From: Neobacillus sp. PS3-40
Lineage (GTDB): Bacteria > Bacillota > Bacilli > Bacillales > Cytobacillaceae
Length of the DNA stretch: 64,000 nt
Assembly (NCBI RefSeq): GCF_030915485.1
Contig: NZ_CP133266.1
Location: 2,046,001 to 2,110,000 of the forward strand
Direction: 5' to 3'
Shown: piece after piece, positions 27,951 through 44,537 of the stretch
Layout of the letters: the number at the start of each line of letters is the position of its first letter
How positions within the stretch are numbered: position 1 is the first letter of the stretch
Notes under the pieces: model-generated
Seen by the model: only the letters and a program-made list of their open reading frames with translations
Told to the model about the DNA's origin: nothing
The model's database searches: none
Translations under genes and position numbers: made by a program

Positions 27951-28072
27951 CCACAACATTTATCAACTAAAACGACAGTCAGAGGACTGGCGAGGTAACT
28001 TTTCTTTTGGATTTCTACAATATAAAGAGGATTCTCACTATCTTACTGCTTATTTCATAAGATCTTTCCCTG

Positions 28073-28177
28073 TTACCCGCGGACTTCGGAAGTTTACCCG
28101 CGGAAATTGACTATTTACCCACGTGTTTTTGATGTTTACCCGCGGGAAAACACGTTTTACCCGCGCGAACCAAGCAC
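28073..28177. repeat. Five-unit 21-bp array with core TTTACCCGCGG
   Basis: TTACCC cores begin at 28073, 28094, 28115, 28136 and 28157, exactly 21 bp apart, while the 10-12 bases between cores vary freely. Confidence 0.75.
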
Positions 28178-28194
28178 CAACGGTTTTTTCCACA

Positions 28195-28230
28195 TTAAAA
28201 AACCTCCCAGAAATCATCTGGGAGGTTTTC
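28195..28230 (-). terminator. Terminator of the atp operon
   Basis: AAAACCTCCCAG / CTGGGAGGTTTT stem with a 7-nt loop and a T tract, 16 bp after the atpC stop. Confidence 0.93.
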
Positions 28231-28245
28231 ATTTCATATATATTC

Positions 28246-28656
<411 letters not shown>

Positions 28657-28674
28657 TTACCCTCCTGGCTCGTT

Positions 28675-30269
<1,595 letters not shown>

Positions 30270-30307
30270 AAAAATTTTATAGGAGGACGCTAAATGCGCC
30301 CCTCACT

Positions 30308-31171
<864 letters not shown>

Positions 31172-31217
31172 TCACCACCCTTTTCAAAGAATATCCACTG
31201 ATTGTCATATCCTTAAA

Positions 31218-32729
<1,512 letters not shown>

Positions 32730-32753
32730 TTACACCCCTATCTACGAATCTTC

Positions 32754-33838
<1,085 letters not shown>

Positions 33839-33929
33839 TCACTTTGAAAAAACACGATCTGATTTCCACATAAATCAATGGCGAAGGTTTACACATTCCT
33901 CTTCGCCATCCTAGATTTTTCGCTTCATT

Positions 33930-34175
<246 letters not shown>

Positions 34176-34211
34176 TTATTATATCCTACTGCTCATTGAG
34201 AATAGATTATA

Positions 34212-34931
<720 letters not shown>

Positions 34932-34949
34932 TCACCTCGCTTCCCATTT

Positions 34950-35324
34950 TTATTTATTTTTATAAAAAAAGTGAAAAAGATAATCTATCATAATGACTAG
35001 ATAAGAAGTCATTAATCCCAATGCAACACAAACAATACTGAAATACTCTGGGTATTTTAATGCTATGATTGCTGCAATTGCAGCGGTAGCCATCCTTGAT
35101 AAGGACCCCAGTGAGCGAACCTTTTTGCCTTTTGAAATAGCCTTGTCAAAACTCTTCATCTTCCTTATCAAAAACCAGAGATTAAGGAAACTAAAGCAAG
35201 TTCCAAGACTCAACCCTAAAAAGATAGTTTGATAAGAAGTAAAGCCCCAGCCAAGAACATAAATAGACAATAAATAAAGCGTCCATTTCCGCTGCCTATT
35301 GTACATTTCTATAAATTCTGGCAT
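34950..35324 (-). CDS. atpI: ATP synthase protein I
   Basis: A protein of 124 residues with four predicted membrane helices. AtpI helps assemble the c ring in some bacteria and is not essential. Sequence is poorly conserved, as usual for the family. Position between the AtpZ gene and atpB, with short spacers, supports the call. Confidence 0.9.
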   Translation of the reverse strand: MPEFIEMYNRQRKWTLYLLSIYVLGWGFTSYQTIFLGLSLGTCFSFLNLWFLIRKMKSFDKAISKGKKVRSLGSLSRMATAAIAAIIALKYPEYFSIVCVALGLMTSYLVIMIDYLFHFFYKNK

Positions 35325-35331
35325 AGTATTT

Positions 35332-35553
35332 TTAATCTCCTGAATAAAAGTGGCGGATCGAAAGAAGCATGGAATAAATTCCTGCCGCTAATCCAATAAA
35401 CAATCCGATTATTAAGAAAATTGGCTCCGAATCCCAGCGACGATCCAACCATCTACCTGAAAAAATACCTATGATAATGGATCCTACTAACTGTGAGAGG
35501 ATGGCGGACATTAGGGCCATTGCTTGAAATGGATTGCGGTTGTTTTGACGCAT
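35332..35553 (-). CDS. AtpZ/AtpI small membrane protein
   Basis: A protein of 73 residues with two membrane helices (AMALMSAILSQLVGSIIIGIF; IFLIIGLFIGLAAGIYSML) flanking the motif GRWLDRRWDSEP. It matches the AtpZ family (putative F0F1-ATPase subunit, linked to Mg2+ supply with AtpI). First gene of the atp operon, seven bases before atpI. The specific role is inference from work on alkaliphilic Bacillus. Confidence 0.85.
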   Translation of the reverse strand: MRQNNRNPFQAMALMSAILSQLVGSIIIGIFSGRWLDRRWDSEPIFLIIGLFIGLAAGIYSMLLSIRHFYSGD

Positions 35554-35684
35554 TTTTTTAACATCCCCACATAAGAGTATGAGAGTACGTAAGAGGTTTT
35601 TACCTATATTCTTTATTAGTAAGTGTATTATAGTAAAAAATAATATAGATAGTATGAAAACCTTATCATTTTTTACCCTTTGTT

Positions 35685-35713
35685 AGCATACAATAGGGAA
35701 ATGTCAATGTCAA
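35685..35713 (-). promoter_or_regulatory. Predicted sigma-A promoter of the atp operon
   Basis: On the minus strand, a perfect -35 TTGACA (35708-35713), a 17-bp spacer and -10 TATGCT (35685-35690), ~130 bp before the first gene. A dyad TGTGAA-N5-TTCACA lies just upstream (35722-35738). Confidence 0.55.
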
Positions 35714-35817
35714 TGCATTCATGTGAAATATATTCACAAACTTTACACTTGATTTTTTTCTATTTATATACTAATTTTATTGAATAATTTTGTAGAAAAA
35801 GATCAGTACTTGTTTGC

Positions 35818-38043
35818 TTATTCCTCCGTTTTTACAATCGTGATTTCTGTTTCGATAAAATCTTCCTTTTTGGCCTTTTTTGCAAAAACTTTGGCTATAT
35901 ATATCCCTTCTGCTGGAAGCTGTTCAACAGCAATTTCTTTACGAACCATTCCTTTTCGCAAATTCCTTCCGGTATCCAAAAACCCAACAAAACGGTAATC
36001 TTCTTTTTTAAATAATGCAATTCCAAACTCGTCGGCCCCTCCAGGTAAATAAACCTCATATCTATATGTGCCAGGCTTATCACCCTTCCCTATATCAAAA
36101 CCCATGACTCTTGGGTAGTCTGGCTCTTCTAAAACATAAATATACGGGATTTGGATGGTATCTGTCCCTGTTGTTAAAGACAAGTAGCCGTCTTGGATTT
36201 TCTTCTTAAAAAAACTAGGCTCAACGGTGAGTTCGATTTCTATCTCGCGCTTTTGTCCGGGCATCAGTGTAAAGGTGAATGGCAGCTTCCACCTTAGACC
36301 CTCAGCTTGTTCCGGGATTTTAAAGGAATAACGCATTATTTTGCTGCTTGTATTTTCAACATTTACATAAGCGCTATGCCTGTCTTTTCGATCTGCCAAT
36401 TGGAACTTTCCAAATTGAATAGAACTCGGCGTGACAAGTGAACTTGCATTCACCGCATTTGTTATTTGAATCCTTCCAGCTCCTTGTTCATACGTATGGT
36501 AGAGTGTGCTCTCCTTTTTAACGAGAGGTTTTGCCGTGTTCATAATGGCCGCTTTAATTTGCAACGGTGTCCAATTGGGATGTGCTTGTTTTATAAGCGC
36601 ACATGCCCCGGCAATATGTGGAGCAGCCATACTTGTGCCTTGTAGCGATAAATAGCCGCCCGGGATGGTTGATTGAATGGCCACACCAGGTGCAACAATA
36701 TCCGGCTTAATTTCCCACGAACCCGTAACTGGTCCCCTTGAGCTAAAGTCGGCAAGCTGGTCTTTTTCTTCTAAGGTAGTAATTCGGGCCGTTAGTGTTC
36801 CTTTCCCTTTTAAAAATTCCCCCTCCGTTTTTGATAAGGATCCAACAGGAATCGATAGTTGCTTCTCAAGGTTACCCATGAATCTTCCACTTGTATTGTT
36901 GTAAATTAGGACGGCTTTTGCTCCTGCATCATAAGCATTTTTGGCTTTCTCAGTAAACGTTAAACCCCCTCTTTTGATTAGAGCTATTTTCCCGAATACA
37001 TTCTTTAGATCCTCCTTTTTCCCAATTCCTCCTTCTACAAGGTCAACTGAACGGTCAAAGTCAAATTTACCTGAGCCAGTCATAGGCTCAATCCGAATTT
37101 TTTCTTTAGTTCCTTCTATTAAAAAATAAGGTATCTCCATTATCGGTGTCGATGCCCCAACAGATATTGCTTTAGAAGCAGTCCCTGGTGATCCAACCGT
37201 CCACACATCAGGCCCTGCATTTCCCGAGGCTACAACAGCTACAATTCCTTTATCAACTGCTCGATTGAGCGCAAGACTAATCGGTAGATCTGGTCCATTA
37301 ACATCATTACCAAGCGATAAATTAACCACATCGACTTTATCTTTAATGGCTTGTTCAATCGCTGCGAGAACTTGCTCCGTTGTCCCTGCCCCACCAGGTC
37401 CAAGTGCCCTATAGGCGATTATTTTCGCCTTAGGGGCAACACCTTGAATTTTACCATTTCCAGCTATAATTCCAGCAACATGGGTGCCATGAAGAGTAGC
37501 TTTGCCTGCGGATCCACGGGTTTCCATCGGATCAGTGTCACCATCGACAATATCCCTTCCGCCACCATAGCTTTTCCTGAGATCTGGATGTGTGTAATCA
37601 ATCCCTGTATCAATCACTCCCACCTTTACCCCCTCGCCTGTTAACCGCCGATCCTTATGGTCAAAAAACATTCTGACTGCGTCACCGCCAATCATTCTAA
37701 TATTTTCTTCTGATTCTGCTTGATAGGTGCTAACAGGTGAGACATTCACTATTTGATTGTTCTTTGTTAGCTTCTCGATTGTTTCGATATTCCCTTTAAC
37801 AGAAAATCCGTAGACTGCCTCCTGAAAAATATGGCGGATCTGCAGTTCTGGGTACGGAGCGAGGAGATTTTTTATTTCTTGTTCGGAATGCGGTTTTTTC
37901 AGGATCACAATTGTAATGGATTCTTTCGGTATTGGTGGATTTGATAGAGTTGAGGTGGCTACAGTTGAAGTGGATAAAATGGTGGCGGAGGACTGGATGG
38001 GTAGCAAAAGTATTGTGGATAAAAGAATGATGAATTTTTTCAT
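35818..38043 (-). CDS. Secreted subtilisin-like serine protease with PA domain (Vpr-like)
   Basis: A protein of 741 residues. Signal peptide at 1-20 (KKFIILLSTILLLPIQSSA), I9 propeptide at ~40-110, then the S8 catalytic domain with Asp145 (GVIDTGIDYTHP), His185 (HGTHVAG), the oxyanion Asn region (ASGNAGP) and Ser471 (GTSMAAPH). A protease-associated domain is inserted at ~330-425, and Ig-like C-terminal domains follow. Closest known type is B. subtilis minor extracellular protease Vpr (806 residues), which is not located here in B. subtilis. It lies between upp and the atp operon and is probably a single-gene insertion. Confidence 0.92.
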   Translation of the reverse strand: MKKFIILLSTILLLPIQSSATILSTSTVATSTLSNPPIPKESITIVILKKPHSEQEIKNLLAPYPELQIRHIFQEAVYGFSVKGNIETIEKLTKNNQIVNVSPVSTYQAESEENIRMIGGDAVRMFFDHKDRRLTGEGVKVGVIDTGIDYTHPDLRKSYGGGRDIVDGDTDPMETRGSAGKATLHGTHVAGIIAGNGKIQGVAPKAKIIAYRALGPGGAGTTEQVLAAIEQAIKDKVDVVNLSLGNDVNGPDLPISLALNRAVDKGIVAVVASGNAGPDVWTVGSPGTASKAISVGASTPIMEIPYFLIEGTKEKIRIEPMTGSGKFDFDRSVDLVEGGIGKKEDLKNVFGKIALIKRGGLTFTEKAKNAYDAGAKAVLIYNNTSGRFMGNLEKQLSIPVGSLSKTEGEFLKGKGTLTARITTLEEKDQLADFSSRGPVTGSWEIKPDIVAPGVAIQSTIPGGYLSLQGTSMAAPHIAGACALIKQAHPNWTPLQIKAAIMNTAKPLVKKESTLYHTYEQGAGRIQITNAVNASSLVTPSSIQFGKFQLADRKDRHSAYVNVENTSSKIMRYSFKIPEQAEGLRWKLPFTFTLMPGQKREIEIELTVEPSFFKKKIQDGYLSLTTGTDTIQIPYIYVLEEPDYPRVMGFDIGKGDKPGTYRYEVYLPGGADEFGIALFKKEDYRFVGFLDTGRNLRKGMVRKEIAVEQLPAEGIYIAKVFAKKAKKEDFIETEITIVKTEE

Positions 38044-38154
38044 ATTAGATTTCCCCTTTTGTTGTAGGATTTTCTATAGGAGGGGAAATTATGTATTTTG
38101 TTCCTCGTTTTGATCCTATTAAAGGAAGGTTCATAGTGGAGAGGTGGCTTTTGA

Positions 38155-38216
38155 CAAGGAGGTTCCCGCACCGCCCACGGAAAGCGAAGTGCCTGGAGCG
38201 AAATATAACAGGCAAA
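38155..38216 (+). repeat. Truncated G+C-rich foldback element (right half only)
   Basis: AAGGAGGTTCCCGCACCGCCC...GGAAAGCGAAGTGCCTGGAGCG matches the right half of the element found intact at 59849-59996. The left half is absent. It lies in the 527-bp gap between the protease and upp. Confidence 0.65.
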
Positions 38217-38371
38217 TTTAACCGAGCCATTTATTTAATAAGGCTCTTTTCTTAAACTTTGTTGCTAGTTGAAACTAAATTAGAATGGTATTCCAGTTTA
38301 CCGATAAAAACCGTAGGAAGTTTTTAAGAAAAGAGCACGATACCATTGTTATTTCGGGTTTTTAGACTAGG

Positions 38372-38470
38372 TACGAAAAACAACAATCTATGCGAAAACA
38401 GCCTTTAATTAAGATGATGTAGCTTCATTTGCGAAAAACCATAATTCATTTGCAAAACAAATTTGTTCCC
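38372..38470. repeat. Degenerate array with core (T)TTGCGAAAA
   Basis: ATTTGCGAAA at 38427 and ATTTGCAAAA at 38448 are 21 bp apart. Looser words (TACGAAAA, TATGCGAAAA) lie upstream at irregular spacing. The core is the same as in the array at 4741-4824. Confidence 0.5.
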
Positions 38471-38527
38471 CATCCTGGGGACAAATAAGCGTTATATTTA
38501 GACCTTCGTTTTCATAAAGTAAGCTAA

Positions 38528-38567
38528 AAAAAATAGACCGAACTCGAGGTTCAGCCTACCCAGTCTT
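38528..38567 (-). terminator. Terminator of upp
   Basis: AGAC...GTCT enclosing GAAC-CTCGA-GTTC, followed by ATTTTTTTT on the minus strand, directly after the upp stop. Confidence 0.75.
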
Positions 38568-38570
38568 TCT

Positions 38571-39284
<714 letters not shown>

Positions 39285-39379
39285 TCAGTTACAAAGATTA
39301 AACAACATTTTATATGGGAATAATTTCTTATTTAATTATCCAATACAGATCCTTGTTACATTCAACACTCCGAAAGCAA

Positions 39380-39412
39380 CAAAAAATCGACCCTATCTAC
39401 AAGGGTCGATCG
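39380..39412 (-). terminator. Terminator of glyA
   Basis: ATCGACCC / GGGTCGAT stem with a 9-nt loop followed by T residues, 13 bp after the glyA stop. Confidence 0.9.
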
Positions 39413-39424
39413 CGTTTTTAAAAA

Positions 39425-40666
39425 TTAATATTCAGGATAAAGCGTGAACCTGCTTGTCAAAGCTTCTACACGACTTCTAGCTTCTGCAAGCTTTTCTTCA
39501 TTTTCATGATTTTTAAGTGAAAAGGCAATGATCGATGCTATTTCGTCCATTTCAGCAGGACCAAATCCACGGCTTGTCACTGCAGCTGTACCAATTCGAA
39601 TGCCACTTGTGACAAATGGGCTTTGCGGATCGAATGGAATCGTATTTTTGTTAACCGTTATTCCGATTTCATCCAAAACGTTTTCAGCTACTTTTCCAGT
39701 CAACTCTAGTGATTGCACATCAACCAAAAGCAAATGATTATCTGTTCCACCTGAAACGAGATTCAAGCCTTCTTTTTGAAGTCCGTCTGCTAATCGTTTT
39801 GCATTAGCAATAATCTGCCCAGCGTATTCCTTAAAGCTATCCTCAAGCGCTTCACCAAAGGCTACTGCCTTTGCAGCAATCACATGCATAAGTGGACCGC
39901 CCTGGATCCCAGGGAAAATTGATTTATCAATCTTTTTCGCAAATTCTTCTTTACAAAGTATCATTCCACCGCGTGGACCACGAAGTGTTTTATGAGTTGT
40001 TGTCGTTACAAAATCTGCGTATGGTACTGGGCTTTGATGCAAGCCTGCTGCAACTAAACCAGCAATATGGGCCATATCAACCATTAAGTAAGCGCCGACC
40101 TCATCAGCGATTTCACGGAATTTTTTAAAGTCGATTGCGCGGGGATATGCACTTGCACCAGCAACGATCAACTTTGGTTTATGTTCGCGGGCTTTTGCCA
40201 TTACATCGTTATAGTCGATTTGTTGGGTCGTTTTGTCGACACCGTAATCAACAAAATTGTATTGAACACCGCTAAAATTGACTGGGCTTCCATGTGTTAA
40301 ATGGCCGCCATGTGAAAGGTTCATTCCAAGGACTGTATCACCCTGATCGAGAATTGTGAAGTAAACCGCCATATTTGCCTGAGCGCCCGAATGAGGCTGG
40401 ACATTGGCATGTTCAGCGCCAAAGATTTTTTTCGCACGATCGCGAGCCAAATCCTCGACGACGTCTACGTATTCACACCCACCATAATAACGGCGATTTG
40501 GATAGCCCTCGGCATATTTATTTGTCAGCACAGATCCTTGTGCCTCCATTACCGCTTCACTGACAAAGTTTTCCGATGCGATCAATTCAATTTTTGCGCG
40601 CTGACGACCTAATTCTTTTTGGATTGCTTGAAAAACCTGATCATCCTGCCGTGACAAATGCTTCAT
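39425..40666 (-). CDS. glyA: Serine hydroxymethyltransferase
   Basis: A protein of 413 residues, a PLP enzyme interconverting serine and glycine with tetrahydrofolate and the main source of one-carbon units. The PLP lysine is in [13 protein letters not shown] (about residue 226). [21 protein letters not shown]-type substrate motif is present near residue 50. Located between ywlG and upp as in B. subtilis; monocistronic terminator. Confidence 0.97.
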   Translation of the reverse strand: MKHLSRQDDQVFQAIQKELGRQRAKIELIASENFVSEAVMEAQGSVLTNKYAEGYPNRRYYGGCEYVDVVEDLARDRAKKIFGAEHANVQPHSGAQANMAVYFTILDQGDTVLGMNLSHGGHLTHGSPVNFSGVQYNFVDYGVDKTTQQIDYNDVMAKAREHKPKLIVAGASAYPRAIDFKKFREIADEVGAYLMVDMAHIAGLVAAGLHQSPVPYADFVTTTTHKTLRGPRGGMILCKEEFAKKIDKSIFPGIQGGPLMHVIAAKAVAFGEALEDSFKEYAGQIIANAKRLADGLQKEGLNLVSGGTDNHLLLVDVQSLELTGKVAENVLDEIGITVNKNTIPFDPQSPFVTSGIRIGTAAVTSRGFGPAEMDEIASIIAFSLKNHENEEKLAEARSRVEALTSRFTLYPEY

Positions 40667-40793
40667 CGTAATCCCCCTTGTTCTGAATAAAAGCGAACTT
40701 TATACGTAAATTCACTTCTATAGTAGCATGTTTTCCTTTAAAAAAGAAAGAAAAATTGATTTCTTAATAATAATTCCGTAATAGAGCCGAACA

Positions 40794-41360
40794 TTATGAA
40801 CAACTAAGGTTTTCATCATTTTTCTCATAAACGGCTCTGACCCCGCCAATCAATTTTGCCCGTGTTTTTGCCAAATTCACATGGGCATGGCCAACATTCT
40901 TTTGTTTAACACGGACAGGTACAGCAACATGCTTCAAATGCATTCCAATAAATGTATTGCCAATATCGATTCCAGCATCCGCCTTCACGAATTCAACAAC
41001 TGCTGGCTCTATCATTTGGCCAAAAGCATAGGTTGCCATCGCACCACCAGCATGTCGTACAGGCACAACCGTCACAATATCCAAATTCCGTTTATCGGCA
41101 ACTTCCTTTTCAACAATGATGGCCCTGTTCAAATGTTCGCAGCATTGAAATGCTAGCTCTATCCCGGTATCCTTTTGCAGGTTTTTCAATTGTCGGAAAA
41201 TCATTTCAGCTACTTCTAAGGTTCCTGCCGTACCGATTCTTTCACCCATCACTTCGCTTGTACTACAACCAATAACAAGCAGCTGGCCAGGCTTTAAGCT
41301 TGTTTGCACTTGAAACTCTGCTAAGATTGCATTAAGTTCTTTCTCCCACTCGGAAATCAT
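40794..41360 (-). CDS. ywlG: YwlG family (UPF0340) protein
   Basis: A protein of 188 residues matching the YwlG/UPF0340 family, function unknown. It contains [16 protein letters not shown] near residue 35 and the C-terminal [17 protein letters not shown]. The start at 41360 is preferred (AAAGGTGG upstream and agreement with the ~180-residue family); a 24-codon in-frame extension would overlap rpiB. Lies between rpiB and glyA as in B. subtilis. Confidence 0.88.
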   Translation of the reverse strand: MISEWEKELNAILAEFQVQTSLKPGQLLVIGCSTSEVMGERIGTAGTLEVAEMIFRQLKNLQKDTGIELAFQCCEHLNRAIIVEKEVADKRNLDIVTVVPVRHAGGAMATYAFGQMIEPAVVEFVKADAGIDIGNTFIGMHLKHVAVPVRVKQKNVGHAHVNLAKTRAKLIGGVRAVYEKNDENLSCS

Positions 41361-41373
41361 AAGCATCCACCTT

Positions 41374-41820
41374 TCAAAGTTGCTTAGTTTCATATTCTGC
41401 AATTTTGCCAATCCGATTAGCATGGCGACCACCTAGAAACTCCCCTGTCAACCATACTTGGGCAATTTCCCGCGCAAGTCCAGGACCGATGACACGTTCT
41501 CCCATTGCTAATATATTGCTGTCATTGTGCTCACGTGTTGCTTTTGCACTAAATGTATCATGCACAAGTGCACAGCGGATTCCTTTTACCTTATTTGCAG
41601 CAATAGACATTCCAATACCCGTTCCACAAATTAAGATACCTCGATCAAACTCACCCTTTGCAACCTTTTCAGCTAGAGGTAGTGCATAATCCGGATAGTC
41701 TACAGAAGTGCTGCAATCACAGCCAAAATCAACATATTCAATTTTTAGTTCCTCTAATAAATTAGCGATTTCTTTCCGAATATTTACTCCACCATGATCT
41801 GAAGCTAATGCTACTTTCAT
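41374..41820 (-). CDS. rpiB: Ribose-5-phosphate isomerase B
   Basis: A protein of 148 residues. It interconverts ribose-5-P and ribulose-5-P in the pentose phosphate pathway. The N-terminal phosphate site ([13 protein letters not shown]) and the catalytic Cys in [16 protein letters not shown] are present; [18 protein letters not shown] is the substrate loop. It corresponds to B. subtilis ywlF. Thirteen bases before ywlG, probably co-transcribed. Confidence 0.95.
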   Translation of the reverse strand: MKVALASDHGGVNIRKEIANLLEELKIEYVDFGCDCSTSVDYPDYALPLAEKVAKGEFDRGILICGTGIGMSIAANKVKGIRCALVHDTFSAKATREHNDSNILAMGERVIGPGLAREIAQVWLTGEFLGGRHANRIGKIAEYETKQL

Positions 41821-41901
41821 TTCAGTAATCCTCCTAAATTTTTAACTGATTTTATTTTGACACAGTCCAGAAAAATTATAAAGGTCTACTACAATACCTC
41901 C

Positions 41902-42000
41902 TAAAGAAAATGCGCCGATTAGCGAGCCATAAGGGCGATAAAGGCGTAGTTGCACTTATGCGCTAGCAGAATTTAGGGATATAAATTCTGATTAGCTCAA
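41902..42000 (+). repeat. Dispersed two-hairpin repeat, copy E
   Basis: Hairpin 1 is weakened (TGCGCC/AGCGAG) but hairpin 2 is kept (CAGAATTTA / TAAATTCTG). Lies between rpiB and the second chemoreceptor gene. Confidence 0.7.
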
Positions 42001-42047
42001 GAAAATGCCACACATCTAAAGTGCAAAAGACCAGACTCAAATAGTAG

Positions 42048-42078
42048 AAAAAAAGCTCTCCTCCTAAGAAGAGAACCT
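42048..42078 (-). terminator. Terminator of the second chemoreceptor gene
   Basis: GTTCTCTTCTT / AGGAGGAGAGC-type stem followed by seven T on the minus strand, 14 bp past the stop. Confidence 0.8.
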
Positions 42079-42091
42079 TATTTTAATGAAT

Positions 42092-43381
42092 CTATAATTT
42101 AAAGCGTTGAATGGTTTTCTTTAGCTTGTCTGCCTCGCCCTTCAGATCTTGTGCTAGGCTTTCAACCTCTTCAATGACATTTCCCTGCTCGATGGTTGAT
42201 GCTGCCACTTGTTGAGCACCTGCTGATGTTTGTTCGGCTATTGCTGCTACTTCCTCTGATTGGGTTGCAGTATGACGAATTCCTTCCATTTGCTGCTCTA
42301 CTAATGTGTTGATGGATTTTGCCATTTCAGCCATTTCATTGATGGTATCAGCCATTTCATCAATAACTTCGTTTGTCTTCGTTCCTTTGATAGCTCCGTC
42401 ATTGGCTGTTTCAACCTGATTTGCTATTTGTTTAACCACATTCCTTACTTCTTCTTGAATATTCTTGATAAGTTCAGAAATTCCGTTAACAGCCTTCGCA
42501 CTTTCATCTGCCAATTTACGTACTTCTTCAGCTACCACCGCAAATCCCTTACCATGCTCTCCAGCTCGAGCTGCCTCAATAGAAGCATTTAATGCAAGTA
42601 AGTTTGTTTGGGCAGCAATATCCCCAACAAGCTGAATGATTTGCTCCACCTTTGCGGCATTTCCTTCTAAACGCTTAACCGTTTGCATCGACTCCTGATT
42701 ATCTTCGGCAAGGTGCTCAATTCCTGTAATCAAAGATTGAATAACTTGTTTGGAAACCTGAAGTTCTCGAACCATATCAGATGAAACCTTCTCAGAAGCT
42801 TTTGCTTTGACCTGGACTTCCTCTGCAAGCTGGATTACTTCCTCAACAGATTCAACCGTTCTCTGAATAGATGCTGCAGAATTTTCGGCCCCTGCAGAAA
42901 TCTCACTGATGGTTCTTGATATGCCATCAGCCTGACGAGCAGCAAAAATTGATTTCTGTGAAATAGAAACTACCTTTTCATTGGTTTCACGGAAGTTTTC
43001 ATCAATTTGGGTAACCATTTCCCTTAAGCTTCCAAGCATATGATTAAAGGCAAGCCCAAGTGATCTAATCTCATCATCTGATTTTGAGATGGCAACATCT
43101 TCACAGATGCTTCCATTAGCTGCCTTCAACGCAATGATTTCAATTTTTTTCAAAGGTTTGGTAATAAAGCCTGCTGCATAAATGGTCAAAATACCTGACC
43201 AGATAATTCCTAGGCATAGGGTGATAATCGTGAAAGTCGTTTGGTCAATATATTCTTTTACATAAGGATAAAGAATATAAATAAAAACCGCACTAACCGT
43301 GTATGTAATTAATGCTAATAGAGTTGTTAAAAAAACTAGCTTCTTTCTTAGACCAAACTTGTACCTTTTTTTCTCCTCCAT
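42092..43381 (-). CDS. Methyl-accepting chemotaxis protein with minimal extracytoplasmic loop
   Basis: A protein of 429 residues. Two membrane helices (~15-38 and 48-72) are separated by only ~10 residues, so there is no periplasmic ligand domain. HAMP is at 73-125 and the MCP signalling domain follows, with the tip [20 protein letters not shown] at ~258-278. It likely senses membrane or cytoplasmic state. Inserted between ywlE and rpiB, a position where B. subtilis has no chemoreceptor; has its own terminator. Confidence 0.92.
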   Translation of the reverse strand: MEEKKRYKFGLRKKLVFLTTLLALITYTVSAVFIYILYPYVKEYIDQTTFTIITLCLGIIWSGILTIYAAGFITKPLKKIEIIALKAANGSICEDVAISKSDDEIRSLGLAFNHMLGSLREMVTQIDENFRETNEKVVSISQKSIFAARQADGISRTISEISAGAENSAASIQRTVESVEEVIQLAEEVQVKAKASEKVSSDMVRELQVSKQVIQSLITGIEHLAEDNQESMQTVKRLEGNAAKVEQIIQLVGDIAAQTNLLALNASIEAARAGEHGKGFAVVAEEVRKLADESAKAVNGISELIKNIQEEVRNVVKQIANQVETANDGAIKGTKTNEVIDEMADTINEMAEMAKSINTLVEQQMEGIRHTATQSEEVAAIAEQTSAGAQQVAASTIEQGNVIEEVESLAQDLKGEADKLKKTIQRFKL

Positions 43382-43396
43382 AATTCTTCCCCCGTT

Positions 43397-43843
43397 TTAC
43401 TCTATTTTATTTTCCAATTGCTCTATAGCCTTATCAATTAATTTCTCAAGCTCTTTAAATGTATTTCTGTACATATCGAGATTACCGCCAAATGGGTCGA
43501 TTACATCTCTTTCTTCTTCTCCAGCAAATTCTTTAAGTGTAAAAATCTTTGCGGCAGCATTCGGGAAATTCTGCGCGATCGTAGCTTTATGGGATGAAGT
43601 CATTGTTAAAATGACTGTTGCCCAATTAACATTGGTTTCAGTTAAGGGGCTTGATTTGTGGCTATGTGCTACCTTAAATTCATCCATTACTGTCTTGGCA
43701 TACTCTGCAGCCTCAGACCCGTATGCCGCATAGATACCAGCAGATTGTACCTCTATCTCTTTACTCTTTTTATTTATTAAAATTGCCTCAGCCATCGGGC
43801 TTCTGCATGTATTCCCCGTACACACAAACAAAATGCGTTGCAT
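43397..43843 (-). CDS. ywlE: Protein-arginine phosphatase YwlE
   Basis: A protein of 148 residues of the low-molecular-weight phosphatase fold. The P-loop is CTGNTCRS, with Cys8 the nucleophile. The Thr at the third variable position (CxxNTC) is the feature that selects phospho-arginine over phospho-tyrosine in B. subtilis YwlE. The general acid Asp is in DVIDPFGGN. It counteracts the McsB arginine kinase in protein quality control. Downstream of mntP as in B. subtilis. Confidence 0.93.
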   Translation of the reverse strand: MQRILFVCTGNTCRSPMAEAILINKKSKEIEVQSAGIYAAYGSEAAEYAKTVMDEFKVAHSHKSSPLTETNVNWATVILTMTSSHKATIAQNFPNAAAKIFTLKEFAGEEERDVIDPFGGNLDMYRNTFKELEKLIDKAIEQLENKIE

Positions 43844-43929
43844 TATTGTCTGCCTCCTTTTCTTACATTATAAGACATATTTTTTAAATTCCAATACAAA
43901 CATTAAAATAGTCATTTAATTGTTGCAAT

Positions 43930-43963
43930 AATAGAACCCTTCCGATAATTGGAAGGGTTCTCA
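43930..43963 (-). terminator. Strong hairpin after mntP
   Basis: An 11-bp perfect stem AGAACCCTTCC / GGAAGGGTTCT with an 8-nt loop, starting eight bases after the mntP stop. The following tract (ATTATTG) is only partly T-rich, so termination may be incomplete. Confidence 0.65.
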
Positions 43964-43970
43964 AGCATTT

Positions 43971-44525
43971 TTAAAAAGGGAACAGTAATTTCAAGCCAAA
44001 CGCCAATAAAATACTACCCCCAAGCGCAACACTATAGACCCCAAGCAAGCCCTGGACTTTTCGGCCGATCAGTAAACCGCACCATGTCAGGACTGTTGCC
44101 GCAACACCAAAACATAAAACTACCATAATCGTTTTTGCCCCGTAGATTCCCAATGTGAGTCCCACGGAAAGACTGTCTAGACTTACACTAAGTGCAAACA
44201 CTAACAATCCCATCCCTACAGGGGTAATGATCGTTTTCTGATCCTTCTTAATGCTAGACCAAATCATTTGGACGCCTAAAAGAATGAGCAGTCCCCCTCC
44301 TAAATAGGTAGCAAGTGTTCCAAACCTTTCAGATAAAAATTTGCCTGCAAACATTCCAACTAACGGCATCCAAACATGAAAAATTCCAATCGTGATTCCT
44401 ATTTTAAAAATTTGCCTAAGCCGTAATCGATACATTCCCATTCCTAAACCGACTGAGAAGGCATCCATCCCTAGTGCAAACGCCATTAATAGCAGTGTAA
44501 GTAGCTCATTCAATATTGCCGACAA
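43971..44525 (-). CDS. mntP: Manganese exporter MntP
   Basis: A protein of 184 residues with six membrane helices in two repeats. Each repeat has the acidic motif of the family: [15 protein letters not shown] in the first helix and [19 protein letters not shown] in the fourth. It exports Mn2+ under excess. It corresponds to B. subtilis ywlD. The start is TTG at 44523-44525 after AAGGAGG nine bases upstream; there is no better ATG. The ribosome-binding site overlaps a leader hairpin. Confidence 0.92.
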   Translation of the reverse strand: MSAILNELLTLLLMAFALGMDAFSVGLGMGMYRLRLRQIFKIGITIGIFHVWMPLVGMFAGKFLSERFGTLATYLGGGLLILLGVQMIWSSIKKDQKTIITPVGMGLLVFALSVSLDSLSVGLTLGIYGAKTIMVVLCFGVAATVLTWCGLLIGRKVQGLLGVYSVALGGSILLAFGLKLLFPF

Positions 44526-44537
44526 TCGTTTTCGCCT

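Larger units (their letters stand above)
27043..28194. other. Long non-coding region between nuoA and atpC
   Basis: About 1.15 kb without a credible gene. The left two thirds are AT-rich with nothing I recognise. The right third holds two related blocks: 27841-28010 and 28021-28177. Each has the sequence CACTATCTTACTG...GATCTTTCCCTGTTAC followed by 20-21-bp-spaced units. Confidence 0.55.

Noticed and set aside
28073-28177. CRISPR array
   Set aside because: Units are 21 bp with cores of about 11 bp and no constant-length repeat/spacer pattern; no cas genes in the window.
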